Origin: Clostridium sp. AM33-3
GTDB lineage: Bacteria; Bacillota; Clostridia; Lachnospirales; Lachnospiraceae
DNA length: 64,000 nt
NCBI RefSeq assembly: GCF_003480315.1
Contig: NZ_QUIV01000008.1
Location: 1-64,000 of the forward strand
Direction of reading: 5' to 3'
Below the pieces are notes generated by a model, which was not told the DNA's origin, searched no databases, and saw only the letters and a list, made by a program, of their open reading frames with translations. How positions within the stretch are numbered: position 1 is the first letter of the stretch; each line of letters begins with the position of its first letter. The position numbers were made by a program, and so were the translations under genes. This document shows positions 1-9,249 of the stretch, piece after piece.

Positions 1-282
1 GTGAAAATGAGTATCTATGAATATGACGAAGAAAAAAACTACAAAATGCTTCAGGAGCAGTACTGGAATATGGGGCACGAGCGTGGCAAAAGCGAAGGAA
101 AGACCAAGGCTTTTATTCAATTGATTCTTGCAAAAATGCAAAAAAATTACACACCGGAACAGATCGCGGATATTCTGGAAATGGATCCAAATTTCGTAAA
201 AGCAATCTGTCAGATCGCAGTTCCGATGTCACCAAACTATGACCTGGATAAAATTTATGAAACATATCACGCAATAAAATAG
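1..282 (+). CDS. Rpn-family nuclease/putative transposase, C-terminal part
   Basis: The reading frame is open at the window edge, so this is most likely the 3' end of a longer gene. The visible 93 residues start with a short YEYDEEKN stretch, pass through a charged helix (GHERGKSEGKTKA) and end in a helical segment (YTPEQIADILEMDPNFV) that resembles a small helix-turn-helix. This arrangement is typical of the C-terminus of Rpn / PD-(D/E)XK recombination-promoting nucleases, which nick DNA and promote RecA-independent recombination. The catalytic domain would lie upstream of the window. It ends 17 bases before the palindromic repeat at 300. Family assignment is by recognition of the tail only. 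Confidence 0.55.
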   Translation: MKMSIYEYDEEKNYKMLQEQYWNMGHERGKSEGKTKAFIQLILAKMQKNYTPEQIADILEMDPNFVKAICQIAVPMSPNYDLDKIYETYHAIK

Positions 283-299
283 GCATATTGCAATTATAA

Positions 300-875
300 G
301 ACGGAACTAATAAAGGTCCGGAAGTGAATGAGACCGCTTTCCTTTATTTTCACATATCGTTGTTTGCTTGCTCTCACAACACGCGTTCGCCTGCATCGGA
401 CTACATCCGCTGCATTCGTACACGTGTGTTCAAGATGCAAACACCTGATATGCTGAAAATCCCGGAAAGCGGTCTCATTCACTTCCTGCTGTATTGGCTC
501 CGCTACAAAAAATAGTAGTTACAGCCTATATTAACTCTGCCATAAAAAGAAAACGTAGCTCGAACGCTACGATTAGATAAAAGCAGGATTTACAGGCTTT
601 CGTCAGCAACGTTCTTGCTGCGTTTATTATTGTAGAATAGCCAGTAAAACAGAAGTTCCGGGGCTGTCATGCAGAACAAGCAGACACATTGGAATTTTCT
701 TCGTGCGCGAGCATAGCGTCAACCCGGAGACCCTTGTCTGAGTGCGCAAAGCGCACGAGTTTGGGTCGCAGGGTTGACAATAGGCGGCGGAGCGCACGAA
801 GTAAAAAATTCCACTCAGTGTCTGCGGTCCTGTATGACTGCCCCGGAACTTCGGACCTTATTTGGTTTTATGAAG
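300..875. repeat. Large palindromic repeat element, copy A
   Basis: A non-coding element of about 580 bp fills the space between two convergent gene ends. It has three hairpin domains. Domain I has perfect 23-base arms at 320-342 and 464-486. Domain II has arms at 551-566 and 610-625. Domain III has outer arms at 653-687 and 818-851, with inner arms 699-708/792-801 and 718-725/771-778 and an apical GTGCGC-AAA-GCGCAC at 742-756. The ends are inverted repeats: AACTAATAAAGGTCCGGAAG (305-324) against CTTCGGACCTTATTTGG (849-865). A second copy lies at 42727-43340. Because domain I is palindromic, both strands show spurious short frames beginning MNETAF. No transposase is encoded inside, so it looks like a non-autonomous, MITE-like element. 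Confidence 0.85.
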
Positions 876-882
876 CAAATTT

Positions 883-1212
883 TTAATCCAGGTCGTCTTC
901 TCCTACGATCTCGTCAAACTCCTGGTCGTCCAGAAGCTCATCGAATGCGTCTGCAACTACCTCGTACTCGTCATCGTCCTCAATGTTGTCCAGGCTCGGA
1001 TTGCCGTCTGCGTCTTCCTCGTAGCGATATAAGTATACCTCGCCCTCGTCTGCCTCTGCACCCTCGGTCGGGAGCAGTGCGATATAGTCACGGTCGCCTG
1101 CCTCAAAGATGGTGAGCACAACGCACTCTACCTCGCTGCCGTCATCTAAGGTCAGGGTAACAGTCATCTCCTCCTGCTCTAAATCCATCTCTTCGTTCTG
1201 GTTCTTTGCCAT
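883..1212 (-). CDS. DUF1292 family small acidic protein
   Basis: This is a 109-residue, strongly acidic protein of the DUF1292 (YrzB-like) family, recognised from the core MTVTLTLDDGSEVECVVLTI followed by DYIALLP and a tyrosine-rich YLYRYEED segment. Members are widespread in Firmicutes, often near the Holliday-junction resolvase ruvX, and have no settled function. The ATG at 1212 is preferred over a GTG 15 bases upstream because that GTG lies within the GTGAGG Shine-Dalgarno sequence. The acidic tail ends directly against the right end of palindromic repeat A. There are no membrane segments or signal peptide, so it should be cytosolic. Confidence 0.85.
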   Translation of the reverse strand: MAKNQNEEMDLEQEEMTVTLTLDDGSEVECVVLTIFEAGDRDYIALLPTEGAEADEGEVYLYRYEEDADGNPSLDNIEDDDEYEVVADAFDELLDDQEFDEIVGEDDLD

Positions 1213-1309
1213 AAAAATGTACCTCACTTTTAAAATTGGTTTTCAATGGTTTCGTCTGGTAAACATATTACCTCTCCACTTTATCAGATAGCTGACGCAA
1301 AAGCAATAA

Positions 1310-1849
1310 CTAAAATTCGATTCCCCTGCGGGCCGGAATTCCTTTCTCATAGGGGTGCCTGCGCATATGGATTTCAGATACATAGTCTGCCAGTTCCAGA
1401 AATGTCTCTGACGGATTCCGCCCGGTCAGCACAACCTCCAGCTTTTCAGGCCTGTTCTTCAGAAATTCCACAACCGACGTTTCCCGCACCATACCGTAAT
1501 TGCAGGAGGCCAGAATCTCATCCAGGATCAGCAGGTCATACTGTCCCTGCACAGCTTCTTTTGCCGCAGCCTCAAACCGGCTCTGATAATAGAGGGCGGC
1601 TTCCTGCTTCTGTTCTTCGGTCATGCGAAACACGAAGCCGAAGGTACGGTCACAGGGGGTTACGGTAATGCCGGGAATGCTTCGGAGCACTTCCACTTCC
1701 CCGGAGTTTTCGGTCTTCAGAAAACGTATCACCAGGACTTTCATGCCACAGCCTGCTGCACGGACCGCCATTCCCACGGCTGCGGAGGTTTTTCCCTTGC
1801 CGTCACCGCAATAAATGTGAAGCAGACCCTGTCTGTTTTTCTCCATCAC
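1310..1849 (-). CDS. cobO: Cob(I)yrinic acid a,c-diamide adenosyltransferase
   Basis: This enzyme transfers the 5'-deoxyadenosyl group of ATP to the cobalt of a reduced corrinoid, a late step in adenosylcobalamin synthesis or salvage. The protein is 179 residues, normal for the CobA/CobO/BtuR family. It has the unusual P-loop GDGKGKTSAAVG near the N-terminus, a Walker B-like LLILDEI, the VVLTGRNPSE segment and the family tail HPYEKGIPARRGIEF. The start overlaps the stop of the upstream helicase gene (GTGATG), and either the GTG at 1849 or the ATG at 1846 could be used. No other cobalamin gene is adjacent and no cobalamin riboswitch is visible, so it is probably expressed with the helicase. 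Confidence 0.92.
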   Translation of the reverse strand: MMEKNRQGLLHIYCGDGKGKTSAAVGMAVRAAGCGMKVLVIRFLKTENSGEVEVLRSIPGITVTPCDRTFGFVFRMTEEQKQEAALYYQSRFEAAAKEAVQGQYDLLILDEILASCNYGMVRETSVVEFLKNRPEKLEVVLTGRNPSETFLELADYVSEIHMRRHPYEKGIPARRGIEF

Positions 1850-3777
1850 CGCACCGCCTTTCTGTTATAGCTTCCCGCAGCTCCATTCTGCTGCGGCCCA
1901 GGCCTGAACTCCCCGGGCGGTGCGCCATCGGGATACAGGTATTCATCAATGAATCTTGACCTCTCCTGGGGCTTTCCGTACCGTTCCTTCGTGTAATAGA
2001 CATGGAGACGGTCTTTGGCCCGGGTCATGGCCACATAAAACATGCGGCGTTCCTCCTCTAAGTCTGCCACCAGCACGGCCTTATGATGGGGCGTTACCCG
2101 CTCATTGGCGTCCATGATGTAGACCACCGGAAACTCCAGGCCCTTGGAGCTGTGCATCGTCATGAGTGCCACACAGTTCAAATCCCGTTCGCCCAGGTTC
2201 TGGGCCTGCTGCTTTAGCTGCTCGCCGTACTCCTCCATGTGGAGAAGCCAGGCCTCCATAGTCTTATAGCCGGATGCGCTCTCCTGGATCTGGTCTGCCA
2301 GTTCAAACAGCTCTTCCGGCTTCATGCGCCGGTATTCCGCATAATCTGTCAGATATTCATCATAGCCGATGGCCTTGCGGATATAATTCACTGCCGCCAC
2401 CGGCGCCAACTTCTTTAAGATTTTCAGATCATACTCCAGATCCTCGATCCGCTCCACCATCCAGTCCTTCGCCCTGTACCAGGATTTCACACTGTCCCAG
2501 GAAATGACGGCTCCGTCCAGCGCTTCCCGGCTGATGTAACGCTTCGGCCGGTTGATGATGCGCAGGGCATCGGCCCGCTTTGCCTGGTGCTGTTCCGCCA
2601 GCGGATCTGCCGCCATGCGGATGTAGGTCAGAAGATCCTGGGTGATCCAGTGCTCGTAAATGTTTGGCAGGGCATCCCGCATCTGAAACGGAATGTTGTA
2701 TTCCATCAGCCGCTCCATGAGAAGCCGCGGTTCCAGATTGGTGCGGTAGAGCACCGCAATATCCGAATATGGATATCCCATCTGTACATAATCCTGGATT
2801 TCCTTCACGATCTTGCGGGTCTCCGCCTGGGCATCGGCAAAGCCAGCGGTAACCACCGGCTTTCCCGCACCTCTCGCAGCCCGGATTTCCTTGTCAAACC
2901 TGGTCTTGTTATGCCGGATCAGTTTTCCGGCGTCATCCACAATGTTTGAAGTAGAGCGATAGTTTATCCCCAGAAGTGTCCTCCTGGCCTGGGGATAATC
3001 CTTCTCAAAGCCCAGCATGATCTCCGGCTTTGCGCCCCGGAACCGGTAGATGGACTGGTCATCATCGCCCACAATAAACAGATTATTCCCGGGCGCTGCC
3101 AACATCCGGACTATCTCATATTGTACCCGGTTGATGTCCTGAAATTCATCGATCAGAATATACCGGTACTTGTTCTGCCACGCCGCCAGAATGTCCTTTC
3201 GCTGGGTAAACAGCTCATAGCAGAGTACCAGCATATCGTCAAAATCCAGAAGCCCTTTGTCCATCATGGCCTTCTCATAGCCCTGGTACAGCTTCTTAAA
3301 CAGCTCCTCCGAACAGTTTTTGGAATAATAGTAGTCCAGATTCATCATCTCGCCCTTTACCAGGCTGATCTCGGTGAGGATCTGGGACGTAAATTCTGCC
3401 TCGTCCTCCACATCCATCCGGAGTTTATCCACCAGTTCCCGGATGATCCGGGTGCGCTGCTCTTCCCGGGCAATGTTAGATGCGTCATAGCGGTAGGCAC
3501 GCTTTAAAATAGAAAAAAATACCGCGTGAAACGTACCAAAGCTGACGGGGAGCCTGCGCCCCTCCATCAGCTTTTCAAATCGCTGCCTCATTTCCTGCGC
3601 AGCGGCTTTTGTAAATGTAATCACCAGGATGCTGCCCGGCTCCACTCCGCACTGCTCCACCAGATACTTCACCCTGTGGGTAATAACGGTCGTTTTGCCT
3701 GATCCCGGTCCTGCCAGCACCATCATCGGGCCTTCCCGATGATGGATTGCCTGCAGCTGTGCCTCATGAAACGCCAT
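1846..3777 (-). CDS. UvrD/PcrA-type ATP-dependent DNA helicase
   Basis: This is a superfamily 1A 3'-5' DNA helicase, expected to act in DNA repair or in clearing replication forks. The motifs appear in order: Walker A AGPGSGKTT near residue 22, motif Ia ITFTKAAAQEM, GTFHAVF, Walker B YILIDEFQDIN, motif III GDDDQSIYRFRGA, motif IV GINYRST, motif V MTMHSSKGLEFPVVYI and motif VI RRMFYVAMTRAKD. At 643 residues it is shorter than PcrA (about 720-750), mainly because the C-terminal tail that binds RNA polymerase is absent. The ATG at 3777 has AAAGGA nine bases upstream. Its 3' end overlaps cobO, so the two are translationally coupled. It may be a paralogue of the main PcrA rather than PcrA itself. 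Confidence 0.93.
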   Translation of the reverse strand: MAFHEAQLQAIHHREGPMMVLAGPGSGKTTVITHRVKYLVEQCGVEPGSILVITFTKAAAQEMRQRFEKLMEGRRLPVSFGTFHAVFFSILKRAYRYDASNIAREEQRTRIIRELVDKLRMDVEDEAEFTSQILTEISLVKGEMMNLDYYYSKNCSEELFKKLYQGYEKAMMDKGLLDFDDMLVLCYELFTQRKDILAAWQNKYRYILIDEFQDINRVQYEIVRMLAAPGNNLFIVGDDDQSIYRFRGAKPEIMLGFEKDYPQARRTLLGINYRSTSNIVDDAGKLIRHNKTRFDKEIRAARGAGKPVVTAGFADAQAETRKIVKEIQDYVQMGYPYSDIAVLYRTNLEPRLLMERLMEYNIPFQMRDALPNIYEHWITQDLLTYIRMAADPLAEQHQAKRADALRIINRPKRYISREALDGAVISWDSVKSWYRAKDWMVERIEDLEYDLKILKKLAPVAAVNYIRKAIGYDEYLTDYAEYRRMKPEELFELADQIQESASGYKTMEAWLLHMEEYGEQLKQQAQNLGERDLNCVALMTMHSSKGLEFPVVYIMDANERVTPHHKAVLVADLEEERRMFYVAMTRAKDRLHVYYTKERYGKPQERSRFIDEYLYPDGAPPGEFRPGPQQNGAAGSYNRKAVR

Positions 3778-3793
3778 GTATGCGGTTCCTTTC

Positions 3794-5254
3794 TTATGCG
3801 TTCACTGCTCCGAGCAGCTCAATACCCTTGCGGATACGCGCCAGAGACTCATCCTTTCCAAGTACTTCCATGATCTCGGTCGCGCCGGCCGGAGTCATCT
3901 GCTTTCCGGATACTGCGGTACGGATCGGCCACATTACAAAACCGGTCTTGTAACCTTTCTCAGATACATAAGCAGATAACGCAGCGTAAAGAGCGTCGTT
4001 GGTGAAGTCCTCCTGGGCTTCGAGGATCGGCAGCACATCTTTTAATACCTCAAGGGAATTCTCGGAATTGGTCTTCATCTTCTTATGGGTGTACATTGCC
4101 ACATCATATTCCGGCAGCTCCTGGAAGAAATCTACCTGTGCAGCAATGTCCGGGAAGATCTCGATACGGGTCTTGACCATGCCTGCGATCTTCTTCAGAT
4201 CCAGTTCTTTGGTGATGGCAGCCTTTAAGTACGGCTCTGCCAGCTCATAGAAGCGGTCTGCATCCATAGCTTTTAAGTACTCGCCGTTCATCCATTTTAA
4301 CTTGGTGATATCGAATACAGCCGGAGACTTGCTGATATTATGGTAGTCAAATGCCTTTACCAGCTCCTCTAAAGAGAAAATCTCCTGGTTATCGGTCGGG
4401 GACCAGCCCAGCAGTGCCACATAGTTGACAACTGCCTCGGATACAAAGCCCTGGTCGATCAGATCCTCGAAGGAGGAATGTCCGCTTCTCTTGGAGAGCT
4501 TCTTGTGGAACTCATCGGTAATCAGCGGGCAGTGTACATAAACCGGGATTTCCCAGCCGAAGGCATCGTACAGACGGTTATACTTCGGAGAGGAAGACAG
4601 ATACTCGTTTCCGCGCACGACATGAGTAATACCCATTAAATGGTCATCCACTACGTTTGCAAAGTTGTAGGTCGGGTAGCCGTCGGACTTGATCAGAACC
4701 ATATCATCCAGCTCAGAGTTGTCTACGGTGATGTCTCCGTAAATCTCATCATGGAAGGTAGTAGTTCCCTCAGTCGGGTTATTCTGACGGATGACATACG
4801 GCATGCCTGCTGCCAGGTTTGCCTCTACCTCTTCCTTGCTTAAATGGAGGCAGTGCTTGTCATAGGTCATGATTTCTTCTCCGTTGACGGTCTTCTTTAA
4901 GGAGTTTAAACGCTCCTGGGTACAGAAGCAGTAATAGGCCTCACCTTTTTCTACCAGCTTCTTTGCGTATTCCAGGTAAATGCCGGCTTTCTGGCGTTCA
5001 CTCTGTACATACGGGCCGCAGCCTCCGTCCTTGTCCGGGCCTTCATCGTGAACGAGTCCGGTCTCCTCCAGGGTACGGTAGATAATCTCGGTAGCGCCCT
5101 CTACATAGCGTTCCTGGTCGGTATCCTCAATACGCAGAAGGAAATCGCCGCCCTCATGCTTCGCGATGAGGTATGCGTACAGCGCGGTTCTTAAGTTACC
5201 TACATGCATACGGCCGGTCGGGCTCGGTGCATATCTTGTTCTGATCTTTGTCAT
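3794..5254 (-). CDS. gltX: Glutamyl-tRNA synthetase
   Basis: This class I aminoacyl-tRNA synthetase charges tRNA-Glu with glutamate. The length, 486 residues, is normal. The N-terminal catalytic fold carries the HIGH-type motif as [19 protein letters not shown] and the KMSKS-type motif as KKLSKRSGH, followed by the helical anticodon-binding region. AAGGAG lies eight bases before the ATG. It stands between a helicase gene (17 bases downstream) and an M18 peptidase (upstream), all on one strand. Many Clostridia use a non-discriminating GltX that also makes Glu-tRNA-Gln for GatCAB amidation; the sequence alone does not settle this. No T-box leader was seen. Confidence 0.97.
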   Translation of the reverse strand: MTKIRTRYAPSPTGRMHVGNLRTALYAYLIAKHEGGDFLLRIEDTDQERYVEGATEIIYRTLEETGLVHDEGPDKDGGCGPYVQSERQKAGIYLEYAKKLVEKGEAYYCFCTQERLNSLKKTVNGEEIMTYDKHCLHLSKEEVEANLAAGMPYVIRQNNPTEGTTTFHDEIYGDITVDNSELDDMVLIKSDGYPTYNFANVVDDHLMGITHVVRGNEYLSSSPKYNRLYDAFGWEIPVYVHCPLITDEFHKKLSKRSGHSSFEDLIDQGFVSEAVVNYVALLGWSPTDNQEIFSLEELVKAFDYHNISKSPAVFDITKLKWMNGEYLKAMDADRFYELAEPYLKAAITKELDLKKIAGMVKTRIEIFPDIAAQVDFFQELPEYDVAMYTHKKMKTNSENSLEVLKDVLPILEAQEDFTNDALYAALSAYVSEKGYKTGFVMWPIRTAVSGKQMTPAGATEIMEVLGKDESLARIRKGIELLGAVNA

Positions 5255-5290
5255 GATAGAAGCTCCTTTGTTGATATATGAATTTTTTGA

Positions 5291-6628
5291 TTAACCAATT
5301 TTGTAACTGCCGTCACCCTTTCCGGCAAAGCTTCCGGAGAAGAGCACCTTTGCGGCCTCAATAAGATATGCGGTGTCACGGCTTCCTGCTGTCTCATAGC
5401 TGGAATGCATGGCCAGCTGCGGCAGGCCGATATCTACCGTGTTCAGCGCTACCTGGGTACCGGAAATATTTCCCAGGGTGGAGCCGCCCAGAATGTCAGA
5501 GCGGTTTAAAAATACCTGGTACGGAACCTCTGCCTTCTCGCAGATGGTCTTGAATACCGCTGCGGATACGGCATCGGTGCAGTACTTCTGGTTTGCGCTG
5601 TACTTAATGACAATGCCCTGGTTTAAATACGGGCGGCTAGTCGGGTCAGCCTTGTCCGGCTGGTTCGGATGGATGGCATGGGCATTGTCTGCGGATACCA
5701 TGAAGCTGGATGCCAGCGCGGTCAGATATTCCTCCTCCATGCGTCCCATACCGGTATTGATGCGGTGCAGGACATCCTTTAAGAAGGTGGATTCTGCGCC
5801 CTGCTTGGTTCCGCTGCCAACTTCCTCGTTATCGTATACACAGTGAACAGCTACGCTGTCCTTCGGCTCTGCTGCTAAAAATCCCTTCAGGGAAGAGAAT
5901 GCGCACTGCAGATCGTCTAAGTGCGGGCTTGCCAGAAACTCACCATCCGCGCCCAGCAGGGTACCTCTCATGCGGTTATATAAGAATAAGTCGGTATCCA
6001 GAATATCCTCAGCCTTCACACCGGCCTCTTTTGCGATCAGCTCGGTAAAGCAGCCCTTCACCTGCTTTTCTGCTGCCTCACAGAACAGCGGGAGCATATC
6101 CTTCTGCGGGTTGAACGCATATCCATCGTTCACCTGACGGTTCATGTGGATAGCCAGATTCGGGATGATCATGAGATCACGGTCTGCATTTACCAGCCTG
6201 GTGGCGATGCCGTCAGCGGTGCGCACGATCACACGGCCTGCTACGGAAAGCGGACGGTCCAGCCAGGTGGAGCAGATCATGCCGCCGTATTTCTCCACAT
6301 TCAGCTTTACATACTGGTTCTCCACCTCGATCTCTGCATTGGCTTTGATCTTGAAGACCGGAGAATCACTGTGGCTTGCCATGATCTGAAAACCGGTAAA
6401 ATCTTTTTTCGGAATGAAAAACGCGATCAGGGCAGAATCATTTCTGGTGACATAGTAGCCGCGGCCGGCCTCCAGCTTCCATTTCTCCCCCTCATACAGG
6501 CGGGTGCAGCCGGCCTCCTTTAGCATCTCGCACATATTCGCGGTTGCGTGGAACGCACTCGGGCTGTGATCCAGAAACGCAAGCAGCTCTCTGTTGGTCT
6601 CGTCAAAGTTTAAATTTGCCTTGCTCAT
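5291..6628 (-). CDS. M18 family aminopeptidase (aspartyl aminopeptidase-like)
   Basis: This is a cytosolic zinc aminopeptidase of family M18 that removes N-terminal residues from peptides, typically acidic or neutral ones, in the final stages of peptide breakdown. Family features include MASHSDSPVFKIK (metal ligands), STWLDRPLSVAGRV, the VYDNEEVGSGTKQGA catalytic and metal segment, AIHPNQPDKADPTSRPYLN and AMHSSYETAGSRDTAYL near the C-terminus. The length of 445 residues fits the APEB-like branch. It overlaps the upstream HAD gene by four bases (ATGA). A second, more distant M18 enzyme is encoded at 34490-35890, so the organism carries two branches of the family. Confidence 0.94.
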   Translation of the reverse strand: MSKANLNFDETNRELLAFLDHSPSAFHATANMCEMLKEAGCTRLYEGEKWKLEAGRGYYVTRNDSALIAFFIPKKDFTGFQIMASHSDSPVFKIKANAEIEVENQYVKLNVEKYGGMICSTWLDRPLSVAGRVIVRTADGIATRLVNADRDLMIIPNLAIHMNRQVNDGYAFNPQKDMLPLFCEAAEKQVKGCFTELIAKEAGVKAEDILDTDLFLYNRMRGTLLGADGEFLASPHLDDLQCAFSSLKGFLAAEPKDSVAVHCVYDNEEVGSGTKQGAESTFLKDVLHRINTGMGRMEEEYLTALASSFMVSADNAHAIHPNQPDKADPTSRPYLNQGIVIKYSANQKYCTDAVSAAVFKTICEKAEVPYQVFLNRSDILGGSTLGNISGTQVALNTVDIGLPQLAMHSSYETAGSRDTAYLIEAAKVLFSGSFAGKGDGSYKIG

Positions 6629-7236
6629 GATAATACCTTCTCTAAATCCTTTCTTAAGTTCTCTACGCTTCCATCCGCGAAGCAGTGACCGTCCATGCCG
6701 CAGGCTCTCGCCCCTTCAATATTCATCGGCAGGTCATCAATAAAGTAGCACTCCTCCGGCTTTAATCCAAACCGTCTGAAGAAATGCTCATACATCTCCT
6801 TCTGCGGCTTTATGCATTTCACTTCCGCAGAAAAGAGCAGTCCGTCAAAGCATTCCACTGCTGGAATGACTGCCTTATAACAGGATGGAAGGCGGATAGA
6901 TGCGTTGGAACAGACATAAAGGCCATAGCCCTTTGCCTTTAATTCCCGCACCAGCGCTTCCATCTCTTCATTTTTCCACATGCAGTATTTGTCCCAGTTG
7001 TCAAAGCACTGCTTTGCTGCCTCATGAAGACGCTCCGGCAACCGGGCGCACATTTTTCTGAAGCCCTCTTCTTCGGAAATCACGCCCATATCTAACAGGA
7101 CCCACTCCGGCGAATCAAACACCGCCGCACAGACGGCCTTCTGGTCAGCCTCATTGTCTATAAAATGACGGCAGGCCCGCATAGACTCATAATAAATAAG
7201 GACCTTCCCCATATCAAACACGATATTTTTGATCAT
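6625..7236 (-). CDS. HAD-IA family hydrolase
   Basis: This is a haloacid dehalogenase-type phosphatase of 203 residues. Motif I is IVFDMGKVLI; note that the usual second Asp of DxD is a Gly (D-M-G), a variant known in the YihX/HAD-IA group. Motif II is VCSNAS, the motif III lysine lies in SAEVKCIKPQKEMYEHF and motif IV is CYFIDDLPMNIEGARA. The start is the ATG at 7236, with AGGAGAGG just upstream; longer in-frame extensions lack a ribosome binding site. It is coupled to the M18 peptidase by an ATGA overlap. The substrate is unknown; relatives act on small sugar phosphates and nucleotides. Confidence 0.9.
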   Translation of the reverse strand: MIKNIVFDMGKVLIYYESMRACRHFIDNEADQKAVCAAVFDSPEWVLLDMGVISEEEGFRKMCARLPERLHEAAKQCFDNWDKYCMWKNEEMEALVRELKAKGYGLYVCSNASIRLPSCYKAVIPAVECFDGLLFSAEVKCIKPQKEMYEHFFRRFGLKPEECYFIDDLPMNIEGARACGMDGHCFADGSVENLRKDLEKVLS

Positions 7237-7325
7237 TATCCCTCTCCTTTTATTTTCTGTCAGACTCCCCCGCTTTTTCTTTTCACCTTTTTGCTGTTTT
7301 TTCTGCAGCTGACACACTTCCTGCA

Positions 7326-8360
7326 TCAGCGGTCTCCGGTCAGCAGCTTCCAAAGTCCCGGCATATACCGCCGCAGAGTTTTTTCCATCACTGTGCTGAT
7401 CAGAAGAACCAGAAGCGGCATTACCAGAAACAGGCCAAACGGACCGTACCATTCCGGCACTGCGCCGCCCATCAGCATGGCCGCTCCCTTGTTGATCAGC
7501 CGTACAAGGGCAAAATGCACCGCATACAGGAAAAAGCTATGCTTCATAAAATCCTTTGCCTCCGGAAGAGACTTGCCCGGAAGCACCAGCCAGAATCCCG
7601 TCACCGCACATAACCGGCAAAGGACAAAGGATGGAACACAGGCCCGCCAGAGCCCGATATAATAAATCGCCGCTGCTGCCAGGAGACTGAAAAGCCCGGC
7701 TGCAAGACGTTTTCCATTTCCCGCGCCCTCCACCGTATCCCGGCAGTAAAGCGCAAGCATGGCTCCGCTTCCATAATAGATCATCGCATCCGGATTCACC
7801 GGAAAGCCATCTGGCTTTACCTGCACAAGGATCCAGAAAAACAGCAGAAGCAAAAGGCCGCTCCACACCCGCTTTAACAGCGGATAAAGCACCGGGGCCA
7901 GCAGCACAAGCCACAGAAGCTGGTATAAATACCAGAATACATTGTTATAGGTGTGGGCCACCACGGCATCCACCACAGCCGTAAGCGAAAATTCCACAAC
8001 ACCCTTTCCTACCACATCCCCCACCGCAGGAATACGGCTGGCAATGACATAGCTGAGGTAATACAGAAAATTCCACACGATATAGGGGACCAGCAGACTC
8101 TTAATACGTCGCTGCCATTTTCCTCTCAGTTTTCCCCAGTCAAAATCCCGGTAAAACCGGTAACCGGAGATCATGAAAAAGCCCGGCACCGCAATCTGCC
8201 CGAGCCAGTCTCCGATCCGGTGTTCCAGCACATAGACCATACCGGTGGCTGCCTGATATCCCAGAAACAGCTCCGCGTTGTAGGAATGAACCCAGATCAC
8301 CAGCAGACTGAGTGCAAAAGAGAACCATGTGACTTTGTTGCGAAATTCTAACTCGGTCAT
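7326..8360 (-). CDS. Acyltransferase-3 family membrane protein
   Basis: This is a polytopic membrane protein of 344 residues in the acyltransferase-3 (COG3274/YiaH-like) family, which O-acylates sugars of surface polymers or peptidoglycan. Evidence is the N-terminal catalytic-type histidine after the first helix (LLVIWVHSYNAELF), the segment VPGFFMISGYRFYRDFDW with a conserved Arg/Asp cluster, and about ten hydrophobic helices. The start has GAGGGGG six bases upstream. It lies at the downstream end of the polysaccharide cluster, 73 bases after the export permease, so decoration of that glycan with acetyl or succinyl groups is a reasonable inference. Confidence 0.85.
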   Translation of the reverse strand: MTELEFRNKVTWFSFALSLLVIWVHSYNAELFLGYQAATGMVYVLEHRIGDWLGQIAVPGFFMISGYRFYRDFDWGKLRGKWQRRIKSLLVPYIVWNFLYYLSYVIASRIPAVGDVVGKGVVEFSLTAVVDAVVAHTYNNVFWYLYQLLWLVLLAPVLYPLLKRVWSGLLLLLFFWILVQVKPDGFPVNPDAMIYYGSGAMLALYCRDTVEGAGNGKRLAAGLFSLLAAAAIYYIGLWRACVPSFVLCRLCAVTGFWLVLPGKSLPEAKDFMKHSFFLYAVHFALVRLINKGAAMLMGGAVPEWYGPFGLFLVMPLLVLLISTVMEKTLRRYMPGLWKLLTGDR

Positions 8361-8433
8361 ATGATTCCCCCTCGTCTGTCACACATTTTATCAGTCTGCA
8401 GTCCGAAAACCGGACACCAGATTCATCCGCCTG

Positions 8434-9246
8434 TTACAATACATCGGAAAAATGCGGGCGCAGCCGCTTAAACACCCGAAGTCCCAGAAGTCCGATCACC
8501 AGAGTCACCACCCAGAAGTAGATGCCAAGCTTTGGCCGCTCCCAGAACCAGTTTCCGGTCAGCATGCTGTCCCGGTAACCTGCCACCACATAGTAGAACG
8601 GATTCAGTTTCAGGATTGTCACAAACCATGGTGCCTTGTCAGCAAACATGGTCTCCTGGTACATGATCGGAGTCAGCCACATGCCAAACTGCAGGCAGAT
8701 GCTAACGATCTGCGCCATATCCTTAAAAAAGACATTGATGGCAGAGGTCAGATATCCAAAGGCCAGCGCCAGCATGGCAGCCGCAAAGCTGTAATACAGG
8801 ATCTGGATCCAGGTTGCCATGGGAAAACGTCCGTAGCACAAAAACACGGCCAGCATGATCCCGGCGAAAAACGCATGCACCAGCATGCAGGAGATCAGCT
8901 TGATGATGGGCAGGATCTCTACCTGGAATACAACCTTCTTGACCAGATAACTGTACTCTTGCAGACATCCGGTCACACAGTTTAATGCCTCACTGTAGAA
9001 AAACCACGGTACAATGCCCGGGATCAGCCACAACACGTAAGGGACACCCGGAACCGGCGGCACACTCTTAAATCCCACCTGGAAGATGAAGAAATAAATC
9101 AGTACCGTAACGATAGGCTGGACCAGCATCCAGACCATGCCGAAATAGGAGCCCACGAAGCGTTTTCGAAAATCTGCCTTTGCCAGATCCCAGATGAGTT
9201 TTCGTTTCCTGACGATTTCTTTCATCAGAGAAATTACATAATTCAT
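8434..9246 (-). CDS. ABC-2 polysaccharide export permease (Wzm/TagG-like)
   Basis: This is an integral membrane subunit of an ABC-2 exporter for polysaccharide or teichoic-acid-like chains. At 270 residues it is a normal Wzm/TagG length. The N-terminus KLIWDLAKADFRKRFVGSYFG is the family amphipathic interface helix, followed by MVWMLVQPIVTVLIYFFIF and about six membrane segments with the late motif QFGMWLTPIMY. It follows rfbC by three bases. Such permeases need an ATPase (Wzt/TagH), normally the next gene; here the next gene is an acyltransferase and no ATPase of this kind occurs in the whole cluster. The partner must be encoded elsewhere, or the system is incomplete. Confidence 0.9.
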   Translation of the reverse strand: MNYVISLMKEIVRKRKLIWDLAKADFRKRFVGSYFGMVWMLVQPIVTVLIYFFIFQVGFKSVPPVPGVPYVLWLIPGIVPWFFYSEALNCVTGCLQEYSYLVKKVVFQVEILPIIKLISCMLVHAFFAGIMLAVFLCYGRFPMATWIQILYYSFAAAMLALAFGYLTSAINVFFKDMAQIVSICLQFGMWLTPIMYQETMFADKAPWFVTILKLNPFYYVVAGYRDSMLTGNWFWERPKLGIYFWVVTLVIGLLGLRVFKRLRPHFSDVL

Positions 9247-9249
9247 ACG

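Noticed and set aside
294..515. Short frames on both strands starting MNETAF (also at 42724-42981)
   Set aside because: They are by-products of the palindromic domain I; both strands give nearly the same peptide, there is no ribosome binding site, and copy B interrupts the plus-strand version.
300..875. Interpretation of the palindromic element as a group II intron or known ornate large RNA
   Set aside because: No reverse transcriptase, no domain V-like sequence and no resemblance to GOLLD, ROOL or OLE that I could recognise; a MITE-like element fits better.
5255..5290. T-box leader before gltX
   Set aside because: The upstream gap is 36 bases, with no room for a T-box and no AGGGTGG-type antiterminator core.
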